Assembly (NCBI GenBank): GCA_905182295.1
Contig: CAJJAZ010000004.1
Location: 141,854-205,853 of the forward strand
DNA length: 64,000 nucleotides
Direction of reading: 5' to 3'
From: an uncultured Flavobacteriaceae bacterium
GTDB lineage: Bacteria; Bacteroidota; Bacteroidia; Flavobacteriales; Flavobacteriaceae
Positions 36,775 to 45,717 of this stretch are shown piece by piece; position 1 is the stretch's first letter, and each line of letters opens with the position of its first letter. The notes beneath the pieces are model-generated. The model ran no database searches, was not told the origin of the DNA, and saw nothing but the letters and a program-made list of their open reading frames with translations. A program made the translations under genes and the position numbers.

Positions 36775-37302
36775 TTAAATTTTATCCCAAGGTTTATACC
36801 ATTGGGCGTATGTAATATAATTGTTTGCTATTCTTTCAATTTCACCACTGGCCAATTCAGGGGCCACTTTCTTAATGAATTTTGCTGGTGTGCCTGCATA
36901 AATAGATCCCGGAGGCACTATAGTTCCTTTTGTGATCACTGCACCTGCAGCTATAATACTACCTGTTCCAATCACACAATCATCCATGACTATACTCCCC
37001 ATTCCAATAAGCACATTGTCCTCTACAGTACATCCATGAAGAATGGCTTTATGGCCTACAGAGACATTGTTTCCTATTTGGGTGGGGCTTTTTTGATAAG
37101 TACAGTGAATCACTGCACCATCTTGTATGTTTACACGATTGCCCATACGAATAAAGTGAACGTCTCCTCTAAGTACGGCACCATACCAAATACTACAGAA
37201 ATCTCCCATACTAACTTCACCAATTACGGTAGCATTTTCTGCTAAAAAACAGTCTTCACCAAAACTTGGTGTGTGTCCATTTAATGTCTTTACAAGGGCC
37301 AT
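36775..37302 (-). CDS. Gamma carbonic anhydrase family protein
   Basis: This 175-aa left-handed beta-helix protein has the hexapeptide repeat pattern across its centre. Three candidate zinc histidines lie in VIHCTYQ, VGHKAIL and LHGCTVED, in the positions used by gamma-class carbonic anhydrases, PaaY and YrdA. It is expected to form trimers. Carbonic anhydrase activity cannot be assumed, as many members are inactive. It is the promoter-proximal gene of a pair with fabD. Confidence 0.9.
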   Translation of the reverse strand: MALVKTLNGHTPSFGEDCFLAENATVIGEVSMGDFCSIWYGAVLRGDVHFIRMGNRVNIQDGAVIHCTYQKSPTQIGNNVSVGHKAILHGCTVEDNVLIGMGSIVMDDCVIGTGSIIAAGAVITKGTIVPPGSIYAGTPAKFIKKVAPELASGEIERIANNYITYAQWYKPWDKI

Positions 37303-37384
37303 TTAAATAAAATTAAAGATCAAATATAAGGGGTTCCCCACTAAATGAGGTCATTTTTTTTTAACTATTCCTAGATTTCCTTTG

Positions 37385-37392
37385 TACTTTTG
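37385..37392 (+). promoter_or_regulatory. Candidate -7 promoter element of the Nfu gene
   Basis: TACTTTTG matches TAnnTTTG, 16 bp upstream of the start codon. As with the pruA promoter, a T-rich tract stands at -33 in place of TTG. Confidence 0.42.
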
Positions 37393-37408
37393 TAAAAATT
37401 AATTTGCC

Positions 37409-38314
37409 ATGGCCAAAGAGTATCACATCACGATTATTCTTACAAATAATCCAAACATTATGAAGTTTGAAACCAACCATTTTATCTCTCCTGATAAAAA
37501 TTATGAGTTTCAAAATATAGACCAAGCAAAGGAATCTCCATTAGCGCAGCAGCTATTTCATTTGCCATTTGTAAAAACAATCTACATCTCTAGTAATTTT
37601 ATCGGTATTGAAAAATACGATATAGTAGGTTGGGAAGACATTAAGGACAGTTTAGGACAACAATTGGTAGACTATTTAAATACTGGTGCAGCGGTAGTCG
37701 CGCTAGATCCTAATAAAGTGCCACAAGCAGTGACTATTTATGCAGAAAGCACACCAAATCCCTCTGTAATGAAGTATGTAGCCAATAAACTTATTGTTCC
37801 TGCTTTATTCGAATTCAAAAATATAGATGAAGCCAAGGATGCGCCATTGGCCAAAGAATTGTTCCTTATGCCTTTTGTAAAAGAAGTTTTTATGGATCAA
37901 AACTATATTTCTGTCACCAAATACGATGTGGCAGAATGGGAAGAAATTAACAACGAACTCAGGGAAAAAATAAGATTGTTTTTAATGAGTGGCCAAGAGT
38001 CAGTGGGTGCCAATACCGTTCAAAAGGAAAAAGAAAAAGCCCCTACTACCCTATTACACACAGAAAACCTAGACGACACTAGCAAACAAATTGTAGACAT
38101 TTTAGAAGAGTATGTAAAACCTGCTGTAGCCAGTGATGGTGGAAATATCATGTTCGATTCCTATGATGAAGCGAGTAAAACAGTCAATGTTATTTTACAA
38201 GGGGCTTGTTCTGGTTGTCCTTCTAGCACTTTTACCTTAAAAAATGGTATTGAAAATATGCTTAAGAATATGATGGGAGACAAAGTTGCACAGGTAATTG
38301 CCATTAATGGATAA
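37409..38314 (+). CDS. NifU-like Fe-S scaffold/carrier with duplicated N-terminal domain
   Basis: This 301-aa protein has two copies of the Nfu N-terminal domain: residues about 8-85 (NNPNIMKFETNHF...LPFVKTIYI) and about 112-190 (TPNPSVMKYVANKL...MPFVKEVFM). A C-terminal NifU domain with the cluster motif GACSGCPSS near residue 270 follows. Nfu proteins receive [4Fe-4S] clusters and deliver them to target enzymes. Most family members have only one N-terminal domain. It is followed after 11 bp by an MscS-type channel gene. Confidence 0.92.
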   Translation: MAKEYHITIILTNNPNIMKFETNHFISPDKNYEFQNIDQAKESPLAQQLFHLPFVKTIYISSNFIGIEKYDIVGWEDIKDSLGQQLVDYLNTGAAVVALDPNKVPQAVTIYAESTPNPSVMKYVANKLIVPALFEFKNIDEAKDAPLAKELFLMPFVKEVFMDQNYISVTKYDVAEWEEINNELREKIRLFLMSGQESVGANTVQKEKEKAPTTLLHTENLDDTSKQIVDILEEYVKPAVASDGGNIMFDSYDEASKTVNVILQGACSGCPSSTFTLKNGIENMLKNMMGDKVAQVIAING

Positions 38315-38325
38315 AATATAACCCC

Positions 38326-39171
38326 ATGAATCAGATTGAAGAATACGTAGAAGTAAAACAATATGTAAAGCTACTGGAAGAGGCCTATGCAATGGCGTTA
38401 GACATGTTGCCCAGCCTTTTAAAAGCAGGACTCATTTTCTTTATTGGTCTTTGGGTAGTACGATTCATCAATAGAATGGTACACCGGTTTTTTCTTAAAA
38501 AAGACTATGACCTCACCTTAGAGCGTTTTCTTCAGAGCTTTATAAATATATCTTTAAAGGGAATTTTATTTGTATTGGTTATTACACAGCTAGGGGTTAA
38601 ATCTTCTTCATTAGTAGCAATTGTTGGTGCTGCCGGCTTGGCCATAGGGCTTGCGCTTCAGGGTTCATTGGCCAATTTTGCGGGTGGTGTTCTCATTCTG
38701 ATCTTTAAACCATTTAAAGTAGGCGACTGGATAGAAGCACAAGGGGTGTCTGGTACGGTAAAAGACATTTCTATTTTCACCACCAAAATAAATACCTTTG
38801 GCAACCAGGCAGCAATAATCCCCAATGGAAATCTCTCCAATCACACCATTGTGAACTATAATATTGAAGAAACCAGAAGAGATAAAATTACGGTAGGAAT
38901 TTCATACAATTCAAATATAAAAGACGCTAAAGATATTTTGCTTCGCATTTGTGAAGCACATGAGGGTATATTGAAAGATCCTGCACCAGTTGTTTATGTG
39001 GGCAATTTAGCCGACAGCGCCGTGGAATTAAGTTTGCGGTTTTGGGCCAATAATGAAGATTTTTGGGACGCACACTTCCATGTAATGGAAACTTTAAAAA
39101 TTGAATTTGACGCTGCTGGAATCGAAATTCCGTTCCCTCAAAGGGTCATTCACACCCTTGGAAACAAATAA
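38326..39171 (+). CDS. Small-conductance mechanosensitive channel (MscS family)
   Basis: This 281-aa protein is close in length to E. coli MscS. It has three membrane segments, the pore-lining third helix rich in Gly and Ala (IVGAAGLAIGLALQGSLANFAGGVLILIF), the beta domain (FKVGDWIEAQGVSGTVKDISIF) and the C-terminal vestibule domain. It opens under membrane tension to release osmolytes. It is probably cotranscribed with the upstream Nfu gene and is convergent with tsaB. Confidence 0.94.
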   Translation: MNQIEEYVEVKQYVKLLEEAYAMALDMLPSLLKAGLIFFIGLWVVRFINRMVHRFFLKKDYDLTLERFLQSFINISLKGILFVLVITQLGVKSSSLVAIVGAAGLAIGLALQGSLANFAGGVLILIFKPFKVGDWIEAQGVSGTVKDISIFTTKINTFGNQAAIIPNGNLSNHTIVNYNIEETRRDKITVGISYNSNIKDAKDILLRICEAHEGILKDPAPVVYVGNLADSAVELSLRFWANNEDFWDAHFHVMETLKIEFDAAGIEIPFPQRVIHTLGNK

Positions 39172-39180
39172 TTGAAGTAA

Positions 39181-39855
39181 TTACTGTTTTTTTTTAGGAA
39201 TAGGCCCCATAAAATCTTTGAGGTAATAGGGTTCAAAATAAGCCACATCTTCAAAGTGTTCAGAAACATATTTTTGATAAGAAAGGCCAGACATTTCTTT
39301 AGCGGAGGGAAGCGTATCTAAAACCGAAATATTGGACTGATTGTGGACCTCAAAAGCTTTTTGAGCTCCGCTTCCAATGAAATATACTTTACTGTAAGAT
39401 GCCATCCATTCCGAAAGGGAATTTTTCTCTAAAATTTTCGCCTCAGTTTGGCGTATCTCACTACCCTTGTGATCAAATGCACACATATAAACTTCCATAC
39501 GCCTGGCGTCTAACATAGGTAGTGCAACTTCTCCTGCTTGAAGCTGGCATTGGAGTGATAAACTTTTTAGGGTAGGCACTGCTATTAACGGTAGGTTTAA
39601 AGCATAGCAAAGTCCTTTTGCTGCAGAAACACCAATACGAAGTCCAGTATAAGATCCTGGTCCTTTACTCACCGCTATAGCCTTTAAATCAGACAGACTG
39701 ATCTTAGCTTCTTGAAGTACTTCTTGAATAAATACGTGTAATTGCTCCGCATGCGAATAATTCGCTTCTGCCATCTCTTTAAAAGAAACCACCAATCCCT
39801 CATGTGCTATAGACACAGAACAATTGGTGGTTGCTGTTTCAATATTTAGAATCAT
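39181..39855 (-). CDS. tsaB: tRNA threonylcarbamoyladenosine biosynthesis protein TsaB
   Basis: This 224-aa ASKHA-fold protein has the N-terminal ILNIETATTNCSVSIA and the TsaB hallmark SKGPGSYTGLRIGVSAAKGL. It forms the TsaB-TsaD-TsaE complex that makes t6A37 on tRNAs reading ANN codons. It lies 10 bp after the TolC gene at the end of the efflux operon, probably cotranscribed with it, although the functions are unrelated. Confidence 0.95.
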   Translation of the reverse strand: MILNIETATTNCSVSIAHEGLVVSFKEMAEANYSHAEQLHVFIQEVLQEAKISLSDLKAIAVSKGPGSYTGLRIGVSAAKGLCYALNLPLIAVPTLKSLSLQCQLQAGEVALPMLDARRMEVYMCAFDHKGSEIRQTEAKILEKNSLSEWMASYSKVYFIGSGAQKAFEVHNQSNISVLDTLPSAKEMSGLSYQKYVSEHFEDVAYFEPYYLKDFMGPIPKKKQ

Positions 39856-39865
39856 TCTTTAGCTT

Positions 39866-41206
39866 TTAATTAATCGCCAAAGGTATTCCAAAATAAAATT
39901 CTAAGACCTTAAGCCTAAAAATATAATTGTATTTCGCTGAAATGAGGCTCGCTTGAGCATTGTCTACCCTAGATTGTGCTTGAGAAAAATTAAAAGCATC
40001 TAAAAGACCTACATCAAAACGCGCTTTGGTATACTGAAAAGCCAATTTTCTAGCCTCTAAAGTTTTTTGGGCTGCTTCGAATGACTTTAAAGTACCATTC
40101 ACATCTGCATAAGCCTGGTTAATATTAGATTCTAAAGTCAATTTATCCTGTGCAAACTGCAATTCAGTTCTCATGAGGTTAATTTTAGATCTCTTGATGT
40201 TGTTTTTCACGGAAAAACCATTAAATACTGGAATATTAACAGAGACACCATAAGAAATACCATCATTAATCCATAACTGGTCTTTAAAAGCCACTAAATC
40301 ACCTGTAAAAGGATTTATGTTTTGATCTGAATATCTGGTGTTGTAGTTAAAGAAACCGTTTAAAGTAGGATACCTAGCTCCTTTTGATATTTGTAAGTCT
40401 TTATTGGCAATGTCCACATTCGTCCTAGAAAGCTTAATGTCATTTCTGAAGGTCAATGCTTTTTCAAAAATATCCTTAGGCGTTTGATCCAAAACACTGT
40501 TGTTAGGAAGTAAGAATTCTTGTTCCGCGATATCAAAATTCACATAATCTGTGATCTGCAATAGCTGGGCCAAAGCGATTCTGGCAATAATCACATTATT
40601 TTGAGCAATCACCAACTGCTGCTCTTGGGCAGCCACTGTAGCTTCTATTTCCAAAACATCTCCTTGAGGAACAACTCCAGAAGCACTGAGGGCCCTTGTA
40701 CGCTCTAAATCTTTCATAGAGACCTCCAGCTGTGCTTGAGCTACCTTAGTAGATTCTTTTCCAGACAATACTTGTAAATAAGAATTGGCTACTGCAAGAC
40801 GAATATCATCTTTTAAATTCTCCAATCTATACTCGCTTGCCAAACTAGATAATTTGGCCCTATTGATTCTGTGTATGTTTCTTAAACCATCAAATAAAGT
40901 GATTCCAGATCCTACATTTCCTGAAGCAGAAAAAATAGTACTTGTCACTAAGGTGTTGGTGGTTGGGTCTAATGCCAAACCTGTATTCCCTGAACTGTTA
41001 ATAGAAGTATTAAAACTCGGGAGTAAAGCGCCAATAGCGTCCGAATTCGCAATAAGTGCTGTTTCATAATCCAATTCAAACTGCGCAATACTCAAGTTGT
41101 TTTCCTCTGCGTATAACACACATTCTTCTAGCGTCCAAGCCCTCTTCTGTGCCATACCCATGGCCGAGAAAAGTCCCAATGCTACTAATGCTAATTTTAA
41201 TTTCAT
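39866..41206 (-). CDS. TolC-family outer membrane efflux protein
   Basis: This is a protein of about 446 residues using the ATG at 41204-41206, which gives the signal peptide MKLKLALVALGLFSAMGMAQ; a longer start at 41230 would put a polar extension before it. Two OEP repeats follow, with the alternating coiled-coil pattern of TolC helices (for example the AQLEVSMKDLERTRALSASG block and its later counterpart). It forms the outer membrane exit duct for the MacAB-like transporter encoded upstream. It is the only outer membrane component for two adaptor/permease sets. Confidence 0.93.
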   Translation of the reverse strand: MKLKLALVALGLFSAMGMAQKRAWTLEECVLYAEENNLSIAQFELDYETALIANSDAIGALLPSFNTSINSSGNTGLALDPTTNTLVTSTIFSASGNVGSGITLFDGLRNIHRINRAKLSSLASEYRLENLKDDIRLAVANSYLQVLSGKESTKVAQAQLEVSMKDLERTRALSASGVVPQGDVLEIEATVAAQEQQLVIAQNNVIIARIALAQLLQITDYVNFDIAEQEFLLPNNSVLDQTPKDIFEKALTFRNDIKLSRTNVDIANKDLQISKGARYPTLNGFFNYNTRYSDQNINPFTGDLVAFKDQLWINDGISYGVSVNIPVFNGFSVKNNIKRSKINLMRTELQFAQDKLTLESNINQAYADVNGTLKSFEAAQKTLEARKLAFQYTKARFDVGLLDAFNFSQAQSRVDNAQASLISAKYNYIFRLKVLEFYFGIPLAIN

Positions 41207-41245
41207 AAGATATATTTTAAAAGAAGGCATTCCTTCTATTGATAA

Positions 41246-42376
41246 TTACGCTTCTTCTTCTTCTTCGTCAGCGCCTTTTTTAATAGGCTCCGTTTTGTTC
41301 CAAATCTTAATGTTGTCCTCTTCTGTTACACCAGAAAGCACTTCTACATTAATACCGTCTGAAATTCCAATTTCTATATCCCTTCTTTCAAACTCTTGCT
41401 CTCCAACAGACACCTCAACAAAAGGTTTGTCTGTATCTCTATCGAACTGCAATAAAGCCTCAGAAATCACTAAAATATCTTCCTTACGCTCTAAAATCAA
41501 TGAAGCATTAGCACTGTAACCAGCTCTGATTAAAAAGTCGTTCTCTACTTTTACATCTCCTTCAATTTTAAATTGAACCGTTCCTGCTTCTTCTAGTCCT
41601 TTAGGCGCAATAAATTTCAAACGCGCTTCAAAAGTTTTATCTTCAATGGCTCCTAAGCTAATTTCTAATGGCATTCCCACCGCTAACTTACCTACTTCAC
41701 CTTCGTCTACTTTACCTTCAAAAATCATGATACTCAAATCAGCAATGGTTGCAATGGTAGTACCATCGTTAAAACCTCCAGGCTGAATCACTTGGTCTCC
41801 CTCTTTCACTGGAATCTCTAAGATGGTTCCTGAGACTGTAGCTCTAATATTTGTATTTGCCGTAGCTGAACCACCTGCAGAACCTAATTTAATAATTTCA
41901 AAATCTGCTTTGGCATTTTCTAGCTCAAGAGTAGCCTGGTCCATTCTCAATTTCTGTGTATTAAAATCTTGGGAAGAAATCACGCCTTTTTCGAATAATT
42001 CTTTATTCCTATTAAACTCGATGGTCACGTTATCCAAAGATATTTTAGAATTTTTCACACGCCCTTGAGCAGAATTTAATGATTGTTCATTTGGAACGAC
42101 CTTTACTTTTGCAATAAGGTCACCTGCTTTTACTTTGGCGCCTTCTTCTAGATAAATCACATCTATAATTCCAGAAATTTGAGGTTTAATCGCTACCTCA
42201 TCTTCAGGAACAACCTTACCAGTAGCTACTGTCTTTTTCTCAACGCTTGCAATGAAAGCAGTAGTGGTATCATAAGTAATAGAAGACTTGCTGTTAGACT
42301 TTACAAAAAAAGCAGCTGCCCAAAGTGCCCCTAAACACAAGGCTCCAATTAATCCGTATTTTAAAAATTTATTCAT
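41246..42376 (-). CDS. MacA-like periplasmic adaptor, second copy
   Basis: This 376-aa HlyD/RND-type adaptor has an N-terminal membrane anchor (residues about 5-25), a split lipoyl domain (VVPEDEVAIKPQISGIID and VSGTILEIPVKEGDQV), a coiled-coil hairpin between them and a beta-barrel domain. It ends in a run of glutamates (DEEEEEA). It links the inner membrane ABC permeases to TolC. It is a clear paralogue of the adaptor at 45718-46830 (shared MIFEGKVDE/MIFEGKIDE and APKG segments) and follows its own pair of permeases. Confidence 0.93.
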   Translation of the reverse strand: MNKFLKYGLIGALCLGALWAAAFFVKSNSKSSITYDTTTAFIASVEKKTVATGKVVPEDEVAIKPQISGIIDVIYLEEGAKVKAGDLIAKVKVVPNEQSLNSAQGRVKNSKISLDNVTIEFNRNKELFEKGVISSQDFNTQKLRMDQATLELENAKADFEIIKLGSAGGSATANTNIRATVSGTILEIPVKEGDQVIQPGGFNDGTTIATIADLSIMIFEGKVDEGEVGKLAVGMPLEISLGAIEDKTFEARLKFIAPKGLEEAGTVQFKIEGDVKVENDFLIRAGYSANASLILERKEDILVISEALLQFDRDTDKPFVEVSVGEQEFERRDIEIGISDGINVEVLSGVTEEDNIKIWNKTEPIKKGADEEEEEA

Positions 42377-42412
42377 CTTGTTGTATTTAATTTTTATCTA
42401 GTTTATGTTTAT

Positions 42413-43675
42413 TTATTCTTCTCTTAATGCATCTATAGGTTTAATACTAACAGCTCTTTGGGCTGGTATAAGACCTATGAGTGTTCCCAATACAATCATG
42501 AGCCCCATAGCACCTAAAACGTATGGAATAGGAACTGTGGGATTGGCATAAGGAAAGTCTCCATCTTTGGTTAAAATATTGACTATGTTTAAAACAAATG
42601 CACCCAATATGATTCCAAGGACTCCAGCAATCGTGGTTAAAAAGACCGACTCTAAAATAATCTGAGACTTTACTTCTTTAGGGGTTGCTCCCAAAGCCCT
42701 TCTAACACCCAATTCCTTGGTACGCTCTTTTACGGCAATTAATAAGATATTTCCAATACCAATGACTCCGGCAAGAATAGTAGCAATACCCACCACTAAA
42801 GACAAAAAGGTCATTCCCTTAGCAAATCCCATTATCTTGTTGAATACTTCTCCTAAGTTAAACGCACCAAAGGCCCTTTCATCCCTTGGGTCTACCTTAT
42901 GGATGTTCTTTAAGGTACCCTTGACATCTTTCTCTACCTGCACCACGTCTGCATCATCATATGCCGCTATAGTGAGCCAACCTACATTGTCTGCTGTATT
43001 GTATAATTTCTTAAAAGTAGAAAAGGGAATAAAAACATCCGAGTCACTTTCAAATCCTCCTCCAGGGGTAAATTTGTGAACACCCACCACTTGAAAGTAA
43101 ATATTATCCAATCTAATATAAGCCCCTATAGGATTCTCTCCTTCTTCAAACAATTCTTTTTCAGTGCGTTCTCCAATCACACAAACCTTTCTATTTTGAG
43201 CAATATCCTCATCGTTAATAAAACGCCCGCCGTCATAGATCTTTTTAGTCGCAATTTTAGTGTAGATTGGAAAATCGCCGTAAATGGCGTAATCGCCAGA
43301 TTTTAATCCCCTAATCACCTTAGCTGGTGTGTCTCCAAAGACCCCCTTAGCATTTCTAGGTGCTATGTATTGAATCTCAGGAATTCTATTTTCAAGTACC
43401 GTGACATCTTGAATCTTTAACTGTAAACGCCTACCCGTTTTGTAACCTGCATACGGCATTGAAGTGCTTTGAGCCCAAGTAAACATTGAATTCATTGCAA
43501 CAGTTTCAAAAGCGCGTTCAAAACCATTATCCAATCCCTTAGCAGCACCTGCCATAGCGATGTAAACAAAAATTCCCCAAAGGACGCCAATCACAGTAAT
43601 GATTGTCCTTGTCTTGTTCTTTTTAATAGAACCAAAAATCTCTTGCCAAGTATTTAAATCAAATATAAATCTCAT
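42413..43675 (-). CDS. MacB-like ABC transporter permease (second block, B-type)
   Basis: This 420-aa permease has one N-terminal membrane segment, a MacB-type periplasmic core domain (about residues 45-275) and three C-terminal membrane segments (FtsX domain) with VKERTKELGVRRALGATP. It lacks its own ATPase domain, unlike E. coli MacB, and so must pair with the ATPase at 44899-45606. By its N-terminal segments (MNSMFTWAQSTSMPYAGY) it is closest to the permease at 46893-48143 in this operon. It is separated by 1 bp from the preceding permease. Confidence 0.92.
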   Translation of the reverse strand: MRFIFDLNTWQEIFGSIKKNKTRTIITVIGVLWGIFVYIAMAGAAKGLDNGFERAFETVAMNSMFTWAQSTSMPYAGYKTGRRLQLKIQDVTVLENRIPEIQYIAPRNAKGVFGDTPAKVIRGLKSGDYAIYGDFPIYTKIATKKIYDGGRFINDEDIAQNRKVCVIGERTEKELFEEGENPIGAYIRLDNIYFQVVGVHKFTPGGGFESDSDVFIPFSTFKKLYNTADNVGWLTIAAYDDADVVQVEKDVKGTLKNIHKVDPRDERAFGAFNLGEVFNKIMGFAKGMTFLSLVVGIATILAGVIGIGNILLIAVKERTKELGVRRALGATPKEVKSQIILESVFLTTIAGVLGIILGAFVLNIVNILTKDGDFPYANPTVPIPYVLGAMGLMIVLGTLIGLIPAQRAVSIKPIDALREE

Positions 43676-43676
43676 A

Positions 43677-44906
43677 CTACTCGTCTCTTAAGGCTACAAT
43701 TGGTTTTATATCTGCAGCGCGTTTGGCAGGAATATAACCTGCAATCCCTCCAAAAATGATTAACATAATGGTAGAAGCAATGGCAATTCCCATATCTATA
43801 TATGGATCGGTAATAAAATAATCTTTAAGGGTGTCTCCCAATCCTGTGAGAATACCTACCCCTATCATCATTCCAATAAAACCTGAAATAGTGGTAATGA
43901 ATATAGACTCCAATAAAATCGTTCCTATCACTGATCTTGGCGTAGCGCCCAATGCTTTTCTAATCCCTATTTCCTTGGTGCGTTCTTTCACAACAAATAC
44001 CATAATATTACTAATCCCAATAATACCAGCAATCAGCGTTCCTATACAGAAGAATGAAATAATAATTTGAAGCACTCCTGCAAATTGTTGGTTTTGTTTC
44101 AATTGGTCTGTCACATTTCTAATGTACATTCCATTCGGGTCTTTAGGACTGATATACTTTTTCTCCCTAAAATATGTATTCAAACTTTTTTCCAAAGCCA
44201 TAGCGCCCGCATAGCCTATCTCTGGCTTAAAACCAACGATTATTTGGTCTACCTTGTCCGTGGCTTTGTCTTGTCTTTGTCTTGAGGTGTAAGACATATA
44301 AATAATGCGTTCTTCTCTGTCCCCTCCGTCGTCCTGAAAAACGCCCACTACCCTAAAGGAACTTCCACCGAGGTCTATAAATTCCCCAAGGGCTTTATTT
44401 GCTTTAAAAAGATCTTTCTTGACCAAACGACCAATGACAATGTTTTTAGTCTTATTGTCAATATCTGATTGATTAATGAAACGGCCTTCCATTAGAATAA
44501 CTTTCTCCGCTTCTTGAATAGATGGGGCAGCTGCTCTAATAGAATAATTATCCGATTCCTGTCCATATTTAGCCAATGCTCCCCTACTAATTTGAGGGGT
44601 TACATAATCTAAAAACATGGCGAAATTCTCTTTAATGTCTTTTAAATCAGAATTGTCAAACTCAATACGTCTGTTGGCTTTATATCCCAAATAGGGCTCT
44701 GTTGTTCTTCCTGGAAACAAGTAAAGCACATTGGTTGCGTCATTTCCAAAAAACTCATTAAAAGTGTTTTTTAAACCATTCCCAAAACCGTAAAGCACCA
44801 CGAATATTAAAATACCCAATGCTACTGTAAACCCAGACAAGAACGTCCTTAATTTATTCTTCTGAATGGTCTCAAAAATTTCTTTCCAATTGTCTCTATT
44901 AAACAT
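43677..44906 (-). CDS. MacB-like ABC transporter permease (second block, A-type)
   Basis: This 409-aa permease has the same plan as its neighbours: N-terminal membrane segment, periplasmic core and C-terminal FtsX domain with VVKERTKEIGIRKALGATP. Its N-terminal block MFNRDNWKEIFETIQKNKLR and the segment GNDATNVLYLFPGRTTEPYL make it the counterpart of the permease at 48143-49390. It overlaps the ATPase gene by 8 bp, indicating translational coupling. With its B-type neighbour it probably forms a heterodimeric membrane part. Confidence 0.92.
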   Translation of the reverse strand: MFNRDNWKEIFETIQKNKLRTFLSGFTVALGILIFVVLYGFGNGLKNTFNEFFGNDATNVLYLFPGRTTEPYLGYKANRRIEFDNSDLKDIKENFAMFLDYVTPQISRGALAKYGQESDNYSIRAAAPSIQEAEKVILMEGRFINQSDIDNKTKNIVIGRLVKKDLFKANKALGEFIDLGGSSFRVVGVFQDDGGDREERIIYMSYTSRQRQDKATDKVDQIIVGFKPEIGYAGAMALEKSLNTYFREKKYISPKDPNGMYIRNVTDQLKQNQQFAGVLQIIISFFCIGTLIAGIIGISNIMVFVVKERTKEIGIRKALGATPRSVIGTILLESIFITTISGFIGMMIGVGILTGLGDTLKDYFITDPYIDMGIAIASTIMLIIFGGIAGYIPAKRAADIKPIVALRDE

Positions 44907-45606
44907 ACTGAGCCGCCCTTACTTGCTTAACCTTTTTGTCCTCAACAATGACACCATCTTTTAAATGCACAATACGCTTACACATATCTGCAATATCTGG
45001 TTCGTGGGTCACTACTAAAATGGTGTTTCCAGCATCATTAATTTTCTGAATGAGGTCCATTACTTCATAAGAAGTTTTTGAATCCAATGCCCCAGTAGGT
45101 TCATCTGCCAACAATACTTTTGGTTCTGCTGCCATAGCCCTTGCAATGGCCACACGCTGCTTCTGACCTCCAGAAAGTTCACTTGGTAAATGAGTTGCCC
45201 AGTCTTTAAGCCCTACTTGCTCCAAATATTTAATCGCTTTCTCTTGGCGCTCTTTTCTTGGCATTTTCTGATAGTAAAGCGGCAAAGCCACATTTTCAGC
45301 AGCAGTCTTATAATTGATTAGGTTAAATGACTGAAAAACAAAACCTAAAAATTTATTTCTGTATTGCGCAGCCTTTGTCTCATTTAAATTTTTGATAGGC
45401 ACACCGTCCAGTTCATAACTCCCTTCATTGGCTTCATCCAACATTCCAAGAATATTTAATAAAGTAGATTTTCCAGAACCTGAAGAACCCATAATAGCCA
45501 CTAATTCCCCTGCTTCTACAGAAAAGTTAATCCCTTTTAACACGTGAAGGCTATTGCTTCCCATCTGATAAGACTTGTGAAGGTCTTTTATTTCAATCAT
45601 TGCCAT
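44899..45606 (-). CDS. MacB/LolD-type ABC transporter ATP-binding protein
   Basis: This 235-aa nucleotide-binding subunit has Walker A GSSGSGKST (Lys46), the signature LSGGQKQR, Walker B VLLADEPTG and the switch histidine in VVTHEP. It powers MacB- or LolD-like transporters whose permeases lack a fused ATPase. It is the only ATPase gene in an operon with four permeases, so it probably serves both permease pairs. A 111-bp gap separates it from the upstream adaptor gene, which is the largest internal gap of the operon. Confidence 0.95.
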   Translation of the reverse strand: MAMIEIKDLHKSYQMGSNSLHVLKGINFSVEAGELVAIMGSSGSGKSTLLNILGMLDEANEGSYELDGVPIKNLNETKAAQYRNKFLGFVFQSFNLINYKTAAENVALPLYYQKMPRKERQEKAIKYLEQVGLKDWATHLPSELSGGQKQRVAIARAMAAEPKVLLADEPTGALDSKTSYEVMDLIQKINDAGNTILVVTHEPDIADMCKRIVHLKDGVIVEDKKVKQVRAAQYV

Positions 45607-45717
45607 GCTTTATATCCGTTTTATTGGTTCAATCAAAGACATTGTTAAAGTGCCTTAATTCTTAGACTATCAAGAGGAAGTTATGTTACACCCAAAAATC
45701 TAAATATTATGTTAAAA

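Noticed and set aside
36802-37245. 147-aa open frame opposite the gamma carbonic anhydrase gene
   Set aside because: The periodic His/Cys/Thr pattern comes from the hexapeptide repeats of the true gene read backwards.
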